Shown piece by piece: positions 23,597 through 31,020 of a stretch of 32,421 nt of DNA. Every line of letters starts with the position of its first letter. Position 1 is the first letter of the stretch. The position numbers and the translations under genes are program-made. This DNA is from Actinospica acidithermotolerans (GTDB lineage: Bacteria > Actinomycetota > Actinomycetes > Streptomycetales > Catenulisporaceae). The notes under the pieces are model-generated. The model was not told the DNA's origin. It was given only the letters and a program-made list of their open reading frames with translations, and ran no database searches. The stretch lies in assembly GCF_018139625.1 (NCBI RefSeq), contig NZ_JAGSOH010000084.1, forward strand, positions 1 to 32,421. The letters run 5' to 3'.

Positions 23597-24853
23597 GTGC
23601 TGGAAAACACCGCGTCACGGGAACTGGCCGCCGGGGACTCGATCGGCGGCCGCCAACTGCGGGTCCTTTGGTCCGCGTACGCGATCAGCAGCCTCGGCAG
23701 CGCCGTCAGCATGGGCGCGATCCCGCTGATCGCCGTGTTGCGGCTCGGCGAGTCGGCGGGCGCGGTCTCGCTCATGACGGCGTTCGCGTTCGCGGCCACG
23801 GCCGTGATCGCGCTGCCGCTCGCGCCCTTCGTCGAACAGCAGCCGAAGCAGCGCGTGCTGCGGGTGACCGAGGCGCTGAGCTTCGCCGCGCTCTGCTCCG
23901 TCATCGCGGCGTTCGCGGTCGGCGGACTGAGCTACGTGCAGCTCTGCGTCGTCCTGATGGTCGTCACCGTCTGCTCGATCCTCTACAACTCGGCGCTGAC
24001 CTCGCTGCTCAAGCAGGCGATCGCCGAGCATCGCCAACTCGGCGTCAACGCCAGGCTCTCCACAGTGGACTGGACGACGTCCACCGTCGGTCCGGCGATC
24101 GGCGGCCTGCTGATCACGGTCGTCGGCGTCGTCAGCTCGACGACCGTGGACGCGCTCAGCTTCGCGGTCGCGGCAGTCCTGCTGTCGAGCCGCTTCGTAG
24201 GCGGGCAGGGCGCGGTCGAGACGCCTGCCTCCGCCGACGGCGCTCCCCGGGAGAAGCTGTTGCGCCGCGTCGCCGCAGGGCTTCGGCACACCTTCGCGCA
24301 CCGCACGCTGCGCGGTCTCTATATCAACGCAATGGTCTTCGCCGGAGCGATCCGGATGACGTCCCCGCTGCTCGCCGTCCTCATGCTCGACGACCTGCAC
24401 CTGTCGGCGTTCGAATACGGCATCGCGCTCGGTGCCCCCTGCGCCGCCGGGCTGCTCGGCTCAGTCGTCGCGCAGCGGGTCACGCGGCGCTTCGGAACGC
24501 ACCGCGTACTCGCGGTCGTCGGCGCGTTGCGCGGCCCCTGCCTGCTGCCGCTCGCGTTCGCACCCGTCGGTATCCCGGGCCTGCTCACCATCGTCGGCGC
24601 GGAGTCGCTGCTGCTGTTCCTCGCGGGCGTGTTCAACCCTGTGATGACCTCGTATCGGATGCGCGAGACGCCGGCCGACCTGATCACGCGGCTGGCCACG
24701 GCCTGGTCGGCGAGCAACAAGTCGATCACGCCGCTGTTCATCGCGCTCGGCGGCTGGCTCGCGACACTTCTCGGCGTGCGCGATGCACTACTGATAGCGG
24801 GTGTCATCTGCCTGTTGAGCGGGATCTTCCTGCCGTGGCGGCACGCTGATTGA
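23597..24853 (+). CDS. MFS transporter
   Basis: A 418-residue major facilitator superfamily protein with about ten to twelve hydrophobic segments (for example ALCSVIAAFAVGGLSYVQ, VVLMVVTVCSILYNSAL, AIGGLLITVVGVVSS, LIAGVICLLSGIFLP). Between the halves is a cytoplasmic loop at about residues 204-235. The pattern of loop charges and the motif near STVDWTTSTVGPAIGG resembles antibiotic and siderophore exporters (MFS_3/EntS-like), but the substrate cannot be named. The GTG at 23597 has GGGGGGATCGG upstream and precedes the first predicted membrane segment; the longer frame begins inside the repeat region. The 3' end overlaps the convergent ECF42-type gene by 50 bases. Confidence 0.82.
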   Translation: MLENTASRELAAGDSIGGRQLRVLWSAYAISSLGSAVSMGAIPLIAVLRLGESAGAVSLMTAFAFAATAVIALPLAPFVEQQPKQRVLRVTEALSFAALCSVIAAFAVGGLSYVQLCVVLMVVTVCSILYNSALTSLLKQAIAEHRQLGVNARLSTVDWTTSTVGPAIGGLLITVVGVVSSTTVDALSFAVAAVLLSSRFVGGQGAVETPASADGAPREKLLRRVAAGLRHTFAHRTLRGLYINAMVFAGAIRMTSPLLAVLMLDDLHLSAFEYGIALGAPCAAGLLGSVVAQRVTRRFGTHRVLAVVGALRGPCLLPLAFAPVGIPGLLTIVGAESLLLFLAGVFNPVMTSYRMRETPADLITRLATAWSASNKSITPLFIALGGWLATLLGVRDALLIAGVICLLSGIFLPWRHAD

Positions 24854-26183
24854 GCAAGGCGCGCTCGGCGGCGTTCGTCGCGAGCTCGGCGGCGCGCGCG
24901 AATTCGGCCTCGGCCTCCGCATGACGGCCGAGGCGGGTGAGCAGGTCGGCGCGGACGGCGGGCAGCAGGTGGTAGTTCGGCAGCGCGTCGGCGGCGACGA
25001 GTTGGTCGACGAGCGAGAGACCTGCGGCAGGCCCTTCGGCCATCGCGACCGCGACGGCACGGTTCAGGGCGACGACGGGTGTCGGGACCAGCGCGGCAAG
25101 CGCGCCGTAGAGCCGGGCGATGGTCGGCCAGTCGGTCTCCTCGGGTGTCAGGGCACGCGCGTGGCTCGCGGCGATCGCCGCTTGGAGCGCGTACGGACCG
25201 GACGGGCGGCCCGCGGCGGTCGACAGGCTCTCGGCCGTGGCCAGCGCGGCGAAGCCTCGGCGGATGAACAGCTGGTTCCAGCGGCCGCGATCCTGATCGC
25301 TCAGCAGCACGACGCGGCCGTCCGCCGAGGTCCGCGAGGCGAGGCGGGAGGACTGGATCTCCAGCAGCGCCGCGAGTCCGTGGACCTCGGGCTCCCTGGG
25401 CATCAGCGTGCTGAGTACGCGGGCGAGTCGGACCGCCTCGTCGCACAGCGCGGGACGGGTCCAGTCGTTCCCGGCGGTGGCCGCGTATCCCTCGTTGAAG
25501 ATCAGGTAGATGACCTCGAGGACGGATGCCAGGCGCTCGGCGAGCTCCGGACCCTCGGGGACCTCGAACGGCACCTTCTTCTCGGCCAGCGTTCGCTTGG
25601 CGCGCACGATGCGCTGCGCGATCGTCGGCTCGGGTACGAGATAGGCGCGGGCGATCTCGGCGGTGGTGAGGCCGCCGAGCAGTTTCAGGGTGAGCGCCAC
25701 GCGCGCCGGGGCGGGGAGCACGGGGTGGCATGCGGTGAAGACGAGGCGCAGCAGGTCGTCCTCGATGTCGGGCTCGTCGAGGGCCGCCTCGGGACCCGGC
25801 GCGGCGGACGACGCGCCGGAGCCGCCCGACTCCAGGTCACGGCCGATCAGCTGCAGTTTTCTTGCGTAGGTCTGATCGCGGCGGATGAGATCGACGGCGC
25901 GGCGCCTCGCCACGGTCATCAACCATGCGCCGGGATTGCGCGGCACGCCGTCGGCCGGCCACTGCTCCAGCGCGGCGACGAGCGCATCCTGGGCCAGGTC
26001 CTCCGCGAGGCCGAGGTCGCCACCGACCAAACGGGTGAGTCCGGCGATCAGCCGCGGCGCCTCGATCCGCCAAACGGCGGAAACCGCCACGTCGGCCGCG
26101 GTGGCGGGAGCCACTGACGCCGCGCCTGGGGCGGTGCCCGCGCCGGCGACCGCGCCCAGCTGTCCGTCGCCCGATTCGTCCAC
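24804..26183 (-). CDS. ECF42-type sigma factor with C-terminal helical extension
   Basis: A 459-residue sigma factor. Region 2 is about residues 40-110 (GLAEDLAQDALVAALEQWP, GAWLMTVARRRAVDLIRRDQ), region 4 about 145-205 (TACHPVLPAPARVALTLKLLGGLTTAEIARAYL by parts). The long C-terminal domain (about 215-459; IYLIFNEGYAAT, RADLLTRLGRHAEAEAEFARA) is the DUF6596/TPR-like extension that defines ECF42. Such sigma factors lack anti-sigma partners, need the C-terminal domain for activity and sit beside DGPF/YCII genes, as here. The residue region 1-35 is Ala/Gly-rich and the GTG at 26183 has no good Shine-Dalgarno, so the true start could be slightly downstream. Its 3' end overlaps the MFS gene. Confidence 0.87.
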   Translation of the reverse strand: MDESGDGQLGAVAGAGTAPGAASVAPATAADVAVSAVWRIEAPRLIAGLTRLVGGDLGLAEDLAQDALVAALEQWPADGVPRNPGAWLMTVARRRAVDLIRRDQTYARKLQLIGRDLESGGSGASSAAPGPEAALDEPDIEDDLLRLVFTACHPVLPAPARVALTLKLLGGLTTAEIARAYLVPEPTIAQRIVRAKRTLAEKKVPFEVPEGPELAERLASVLEVIYLIFNEGYAATAGNDWTRPALCDEAVRLARVLSTLMPREPEVHGLAALLEIQSSRLASRTSADGRVVLLSDQDRGRWNQLFIRRGFAALATAESLSTAAGRPSGPYALQAAIAASHARALTPEETDWPTIARLYGALAALVPTPVVALNRAVAVAMAEGPAAGLSLVDQLVAADALPNYHLLPAVRADLLTRLGRHAEAEAEFARAAELATNAAERALLNQRAATAGRSRSTGR

Positions 26184-26286
26184 GTCGCCATCTCAGCAGG
26201 ACGGGGACGGCCGCGCAAAGCGGCCGCCCCCACTCGTCACGCTCTCGTCGCGCTCCGCGGCAGCCACCGTCTCCGGGAGCGCCGAC

Positions 26287-26475
26287 TCACTAGGGTCCGA
26301 AGACCCCGCGCACCCCCCGGGAACGCCGACTCACGCAGGTCCGCATGCCCGCGCGCCCTCGGGGAACGCCGGCTCACTCGGGTCCGAAGACCCGCGCACC
26401 CCCGGGAACGCAGACCCCGCGCACCCTCCGGGAACGCCGGCTCACTCGGGTCCGAAGACCCCGCGCACCTCGGCG
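26287..26475. repeat. 43-44-bp tandem repeats of the YCII 3' end
   Basis: TCAC, a (G)GGTCCGAAGACCC-like core and GGGAACGCCG recur with the TCA at 26287, 26331, 26374 and, as the true stop, 26442; a partial unit starts near 26412. The copies restate the YCII last codons plus stop and about 17 bases past it. The array fills the gap to the ECF42-type gene. Confidence 0.88.
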
Positions 26476-26798
26476 ACGATCTCCCACTCGTCGCCGTGGA
26501 TCTCCAGGAAGCGCTTGGCCCACTCGGCGGCCTCCTCCTGGGTCGCCACCTGCAGCAGCGCGTAGCCGCCGATGAACTCCCTGGCCTCGGTGTACGGGCC
26601 GTCGACCGTCGTGACCTTGCCCGCGGACAGCTGCAGCACGCTCGCCTCCTCGGCCGGGCCGAGGCCCGCCGTGTCGAGCAGCACGCCGGCCTTGGTCATC
26701 TCCGAGATCAGCGCGCCCATGTCGGCCATCAGCTGCTCGCTCGGGCCGCCGGCCGGCGCCTTCGCCAGGTCCGGCCTGATCAGCACGATGTAACGCAT
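26442..26798 (-). CDS. YCII/DGPF-domain protein, ECF42 partner
   Basis: A 118-residue YCII-related protein (MRYIVLIRPD start) with VDGPYTEAREFIGGY, the DGPF-type motif. Proteins of this family are the usual neighbours and targets of ECF42 sigma factors; their biochemical role is not established. GGAAGGA lies upstream of the ATG at 26798. It is followed on the same strand by the ECF42-type gene, the two separated by repeats derived from the YCII gene itself, and preceded by an LLM oxidoreductase on the same strand. Confidence 0.87.
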   Translation of the reverse strand: MRYIVLIRPDLAKAPAGGPSEQLMADMGALISEMTKAGVLLDTAGLGPAEEASVLQLSAGKVTTVDGPYTEAREFIGGYALLQVATQEEAAEWAKRFLEIHGDEWEIVAEVRGVFGPE

Positions 26799-26897
26799 CG
26801 TCGTCGTCCTTCCGTTCGGTGTCGGCGCGGACCGGGGCCGTTCTCCCCCGCCCGCACCCAGGCGTCGATCGGCGGACGCCGGTTTCGACACCGTCGG

Positions 26898-26935
26898 CCG
26901 AGAATTCTCAGAACTGCCGAGAAATCTCAGAACTT
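26898..26935. repeat. 19-bp tandem duplication spanning the LLM stop
   Basis: CCGAGAATTCTCAGAACTG (26898-26916) is followed directly by CCGAGAAATCTCAGAACTT (26917-26935), 17 of 19 identical. The LLM stop (TCA at 26927-26929) is in the second copy; the first holds the equivalent TCA at 26908-26910, out of frame by one base. Confidence 0.9.
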
Positions 26936-27799
26936 GAGCGCCTCGGGGATGACCTGGTCTCCGAGGATCTCCAGCGGCCGGATCGTCTCGACGTTCGGGA
27001 CGTAGCCGTGCACGTGCGTGATGCCGAGCGCCGCGAGCCCGCGCAGCTGCTCGAGCAGCTCGTCCACCTTCTCGCCGTCCTTGCCCGGGTCGATCGGGCC
27101 CATGACGGTCTTCTGGATCTCGTCGTAGTCGCGGCCCACGGCGGCGCAGTGCTCGCGCAGCACCTCGAGCTTGTGCGGCAGGTCGGCGTTGCCGAACAGG
27201 TTGCAGGCCTGCGCGTACTTCGCGACGAGGCGCAGCGTCTTCTTCTCGCCGCCGCCGCCGATCAGGATCGGCGGGTGCGGGCGGGAGAGCGGCTGCGGCA
27301 CGTTGAGCGTGCGCTCCAGCTGGTAGTGCGTGCCCTGATACGGCGCGTCGGACTCGCTCCACATCTGCAGGCAGATCTGCAGCGCCTCCTCGAGCCGCTC
27401 GAAGCGCTCCTTCGTGCTCGGGAACGGCAGGCCGAGGCCGCGCGCCTCCGGCTCGTTCCACGCGGCGCCGATGCCGAGCCAGGCGCGGCCCTCGGAGAGC
27501 ACGTCGAGGGTGCTGACTGCCTTGGCGAGCAGGCCGGGCTCGCGGTAGACGACGGCGGTGACCCAGGCGAGCAGCTCGATCTTCCTGGTCCGCGCGGCCA
27601 GGTAGCCGAGCGTGGTGTACGCCTCGAGCATGTCGTTCTCGGGCGGGCCGACGTTGGCGATCTGCCAGACGTGGTCCATCACGCTGAGCTTGGCCATGCC
27701 CGCGTCCTCCGCGGCCACGGCGATCCTGGTGAGGTCCTGCGCGATCCGCTGCGGTCCTTCGGGCCAGGTGAAATTGGGTACGTGCAAGCCGAGTTCCAC
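26927..27799 (-). CDS. LLM-class F420-dependent oxidoreductase
   Basis: A 290-residue luciferase-like TIM-barrel oxidoreductase. Family motifs: LGLHVPNFTWPEG at the N-terminus, SVMDHVWQI, GYLAARTRKIELL, VSTLDVLSEGRAWLGIGAAWNEPEARGLGLPFP by parts, and HPPILIGGGGEKKTLRLVAKYAQACN. The pattern is that of the F420-using actinobacterial subfamily instead of FMN-dependent luciferase, though the cofactor is inferred. AGGAGG precedes the GTG at 27799. The gene lies upstream of YCII and ECF42 on the same strand, with 128 bases between. Substrate unknown. Confidence 0.85.
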   Translation of the reverse strand: MELGLHVPNFTWPEGPQRIAQDLTRIAVAAEDAGMAKLSVMDHVWQIANVGPPENDMLEAYTTLGYLAARTRKIELLAWVTAVVYREPGLLAKAVSTLDVLSEGRAWLGIGAAWNEPEARGLGLPFPSTKERFERLEEALQICLQMWSESDAPYQGTHYQLERTLNVPQPLSRPHPPILIGGGGEKKTLRLVAKYAQACNLFGNADLPHKLEVLREHCAAVGRDYDEIQKTVMGPIDPGKDGEKVDELLEQLRGLAALGITHVHGYVPNVETIRPLEILGDQVIPEALKF

Positions 27800-27931
27800 G
27801 AGATTCCCTCCTGGGGAGAGTGGTGTGCGGCGGGGCGGACCCCGCCGTGATCGAGCCTATCCGACGGCCCGTCACGTGGCGCGGGATGGCGCGCACGGAT
27901 GGATCTCGGCCGAGCGGGTAACCGGAGAGAC

Positions 27932-28630
27932 ATGTTCTCCGTCGTGACCTTCGTCCTGATAGGTGCTGTCGTGCTCGCGGGGTTCGGTCTGGGCTGGTGC
28001 GCGCGCCAGCGGATCGCCCCGCGCTACGTCCGGCGTGCCGATGCGCGCCGCTTCGCCAGGGAGTTCGCCGAGCTCGTCGAGGGTACGGAGCTCGACCTGA
28101 CCGCGCTGCGCGGTCCGGGGCACGACGCGCACGACGGTTCCGCGTCGGAGGCGGCGACGGTTTCGGAGGGGCCGGCGCGATCGGCACGGTCGGCGATGTC
28201 GGCGCACGCCGGGCCGGCGGCCGTGGAGGCCGTCTACGCCGCGTTCGCCGAGCCGACGGACGACGCCGCGCTGCTCGACCCGAAGCCGCTGAGCCTCGCG
28301 GATCAGGACTACTACGCGGCGAGCTGGCAGAACGTGCGGGGCGAGTTCGCCGCCTCGCCCGCCTCGGGGCTGCTGCTGGCCTCGCACCTGACGGCGAATC
28401 TGCTGCTCAACCGCGGCCTGCTGCCGGTCGACACGGCACGGCCGACCGTGCTGCCCGAGTCCTGGACCTTCCCGTCCGCGAAGGCGTACCGGGAGGCGCT
28501 GCGTATCAGTGCCCGGACGGACGAGGAGCGGGTGCCGGCGGACGAGCTGAGCCGGGCCCTGCAGCAGTTCTCTGACTTCTACTTCGAGATGCTGACGCTG
28601 GCCGCCGTGCCTGACCGACCTCTCGGCTAA
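27932..28630 (+). CDS. single-pass membrane protein of unknown function
   Basis: A 232-residue protein with one N-terminal membrane segment (residues about 4-22, VVTFVLIGAVVLAGFGLGW) followed by a basic stretch (ARQRIAPRYVRRADARRF), so most of it is probably cytoplasmic. A Ser/Ala-rich linker (about 70-100) precedes a region rich in conserved-looking helices (LADQDYYAASWQNVRGEF, LLLASHLTANLLLNRGLLP, ALQQFSDFYFEMLTLAAV). I do not recognise a named family. GGAGAG precedes the ATG at 27932. The stop sits in a 25-bp tandem repeat. Confidence 0.72.
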   Translation: MFSVVTFVLIGAVVLAGFGLGWCARQRIAPRYVRRADARRFAREFAELVEGTELDLTALRGPGHDAHDGSASEAATVSEGPARSARSAMSAHAGPAAVEAVYAAFAEPTDDAALLDPKPLSLADQDYYAASWQNVRGEFAASPASGLLLASHLTANLLLNRGLLPVDTARPTVLPESWTFPSAKAYREALRISARTDEERVPADELSRALQQFSDFYFEMLTLAAVPDRPLG

Positions 28631-28679
28631 TGTGCCTGACCGACCTCTCGGCTAACGTGCCTGAGCGACCTCTCGCTAA
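28606..28679 (+). repeat. 25-bp tandem repeat x3 spanning the stop of the membrane protein gene
   Basis: Units begin CGTGCCTGACCGACC and end CTCGGCTAA: 28606-28630 (the gene's own last codons and TAA), 28631-28655, and a 24-bp copy 28656-28679. Copies one and two differ at one base; copy three has lost one G. Confidence 0.93.
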
Positions 28680-28730
28680 GATGCGGAACCCGCACCATAC
28701 TGTGCCGCATCGACGAGAGCGACCCACGAC

Positions 28731-30977
28731 GTGCCCCGTAGACTCCACCTCACCTCCGCGTTCCTCCTGACGCTCTCCGGCGCCGCGCTGCTGCCCGCGC
28801 AGTCCGCCGAGGCGGCCGGGGCGACGGATGTCACGGCCGCGGTGCTCGCGGGCTCGAACGTGACGCTGTCCGGCCCGTCGATCATCGACCTGCCCTCCGG
28901 CACGACCACGTACAACGGCGTCTTCTCCGGAATGGGAACGCTAACAATCGCCGGCTCCGGAACGCTCGTGCTCACCAAGGACAGCGACTTCACCCTGCCG
29001 AGCGCCGACCGGCGGCAGAGCGTGACCACCAGCGGCGGGAACTGGCCGTACCCGATCGTCTCGAACCCGGATCAGCCCGCTGTGATCGTCGAGCGCGGCG
29101 CCACGCTGCAGTACGGCACGGGCGGCCAGGCCGGGATCATCGGCGACTACCCCTACACCTCGATCAGCGGCCTGATGCTCAACCACGACAACATCGAGGT
29201 CGACGGCACGCTCGATCTGGACATCTCCGGCCGCGAGTTCAACCTCGGCACGATCACCGGGTCCGGCACGATCTCGCAGCCCAAGAACATGTGGGGCACC
29301 CTGGATCTCGCCGACGACATCCCGTTCGCCGGCACGATCGCGGACGGCACCGGCTTCAACTTCGGCAGTGCGGCCTTCCGCCTCTCGCTCCCGTCCGCCG
29401 CGTCCGTGCACAACGACGGCTCGGCGATCATCAGTGCCCGCAATTACACGCTCACGCTGCCCGAGGACTTCTACGAGGACCAGTACGGCAGCGATATCAA
29501 CTTCCACACCTGGCAGGCCGGCCTAATAGAGATGACCGGCGTAGACCACTACATCGACACATCGCTCGACACCGCGAGCATCGCGCACACCTCGAACTTC
29601 CGCGGCATCAACATCGAGGGCGCGAACGTCCAGTGGGGCGATGGGACCACCGATCGGTTCTTCCTGCCCGCCACGCCGTCGGACTCCTACATCAACATCC
29701 ACAAGAACGGCTCGCTCACCTTCGACTACGACGGCCCGGTCACCCTCGACACCCCGATCTCCGGCGGCGTCTACCACGCCTCGCTCAGCACTCCCGCGAA
29801 TGCCTCCATCGCCCTCGCGCCCACCAGCGGCAATGCCGTGACCTTCGCGGTCCCGATGAACTACCACGGCGACACCACCATCGGACGCGGTGCGACACTC
29901 CTGCTCGGCACCGGCACGGCAGGCGGCGACAGCAGCCTGCTGACCAGTGCCTCCAACGACCACATCACCGACAACGGCACGCTGACGGTCCGCAACACCT
30001 CGACGGCAATCACGTTGGCGAACATCAGCGGCTCCGGCGGCCTCACCCAATCCGGCCTGGCGACGACGACCCTGTCCCGCACGACGGACTACACCGGGCC
30101 GACGACGATCAGTTCGGGCACGCTCGCAGTCGGCCCAGGCGCATCAGGGATCGGATCCAGCAGCGGCGTCAGCCTGACCGGTACGCGCGCGGTACTCGAG
30201 ATAGCGGCGGCGGGGCAGAGCGTGAAGCAACTGTCCGGCGTCGCAGGTAGCACGGTCGCGTTGGGCGGCAACACCCTGAGCATCGGCACGTCGGGCGCGA
30301 CGACGTACGCGGGATCGATCACCGGCACCTCGGGGGGCGTGACGACGACCGGCAGCGGGACACTCACGCTGACCGGACACGCGAGCACACCGACCGGAAC
30401 CTGGCACGTGCAGCAGGGGACGCTGGCGATCGGGGCGTCCGGATCGCTCAGCATCGGCTCGCTGATCCAGTCGGCGGGGAGCACGCTGGCGATCGCGGCA
30501 GGCACGTCCACGCCGGTGACCGTTGCGGGCGCGATCCAGCTCGGCGGATCGCTCAAGGTCACCTCGCTCCCGCCGGTCGCGACGGGCGGGAAGATCGTGC
30601 TCATCCACGAAACCGGAACGCAAGCGGTCTCCGGCGCTTTCACCGGCCTGCCGCAAGGAGCCAAACTGCTGGTCGAGGGCCATCAGTACACGATCGACTA
30701 CGCGGGCGGATCAGGTCACGACGTCGTTCTCGCCGCCGGGGCGGCCGCGTCGCCGTCCACAGCCGGTGGATCGTCTTCGGGCGTGAACGCGGCAGACAGC
30801 GGCGGCGGTACGAGCGGATCGGGCGGAAGCTCGGTGTTCGAGTTCGTAGGTGCCGTGGTCGCGGCGGCTGCGGTGGCCCTCGGCGGGTGGCTGTTCTTCA
30901 AGCGCGGCAAGAATCAGGCGCGACGCGGATCGCGGAGGCGCCGGGAGCGGCGTCCCCGCGACCCGCGTCAGGTGTGA
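28731..30977 (+). CDS. surface protein with autotransporter-associated (PATR-type) beta-strand repeats
   Basis: A 748-residue exported protein. Residues 1-29 are a signal peptide (basic RRLHLT, hydrophobic SAFLLTLSGAALL, AEAA). The body is beta-rich with repeated GTL.. motifs; the clearest PATR-type repeat is GSGGLTQSGLATTTLS plus DYTGPTTISSGTLAVG (about residues 428-465), with others at TGSGTLTLTGHAS and GTWHVQQGTLAIG. A Ser/Gly linker leads to one C-terminal membrane segment (FEFVGAVVAAAAVALGGWLFF) and a basic tail, so it is anchored in the cell membrane, not by LPXTG. PATR repeats are best known from Gram-negative autotransporters, but there is no beta-barrel here. The GTG at 28731 has a weak GAGAG upstream. 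Likely an extracellular beta-helix, ligand unknown. Confidence 0.78.
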   Translation: MPRRLHLTSAFLLTLSGAALLPAQSAEAAGATDVTAAVLAGSNVTLSGPSIIDLPSGTTTYNGVFSGMGTLTIAGSGTLVLTKDSDFTLPSADRRQSVTTSGGNWPYPIVSNPDQPAVIVERGATLQYGTGGQAGIIGDYPYTSISGLMLNHDNIEVDGTLDLDISGREFNLGTITGSGTISQPKNMWGTLDLADDIPFAGTIADGTGFNFGSAAFRLSLPSAASVHNDGSAIISARNYTLTLPEDFYEDQYGSDINFHTWQAGLIEMTGVDHYIDTSLDTASIAHTSNFRGINIEGANVQWGDGTTDRFFLPATPSDSYINIHKNGSLTFDYDGPVTLDTPISGGVYHASLSTPANASIALAPTSGNAVTFAVPMNYHGDTTIGRGATLLLGTGTAGGDSSLLTSASNDHITDNGTLTVRNTSTAITLANISGSGGLTQSGLATTTLSRTTDYTGPTTISSGTLAVGPGASGIGSSSGVSLTGTRAVLEIAAAGQSVKQLSGVAGSTVALGGNTLSIGTSGATTYAGSITGTSGGVTTTGSGTLTLTGHASTPTGTWHVQQGTLAIGASGSLSIGSLIQSAGSTLAIAAGTSTPVTVAGAIQLGGSLKVTSLPPVATGGKIVLIHETGTQAVSGAFTGLPQGAKLLVEGHQYTIDYAGGSGHDVVLAAGAAASPSTAGGSSSGVNAADSGGGTSGSGGSSVFEFVGAVVAAAAVALGGWLFFKRGKNQARRGSRRRRERRPRDPRQV

Positions 30978-30981
30978 TGCG

Positions 30982-31020
30982 GGGTCAGGAAAGGGTCAAG
31001 ACAGGGTCAGGACAGGCTCA
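30982..31020. repeat. 11-bp tandem repeat x4 spanning the GH43 stop
   Basis: TCA recurs at 30985, 30996, 31007 and 31018 within units like GGGTCAGGACA. The triplet at 31007-31009 is the stop of the GH43 gene; 31018 lies out of phase inside coding sequence. The 11-bp period shifts frame in each copy. Confidence 0.85.
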
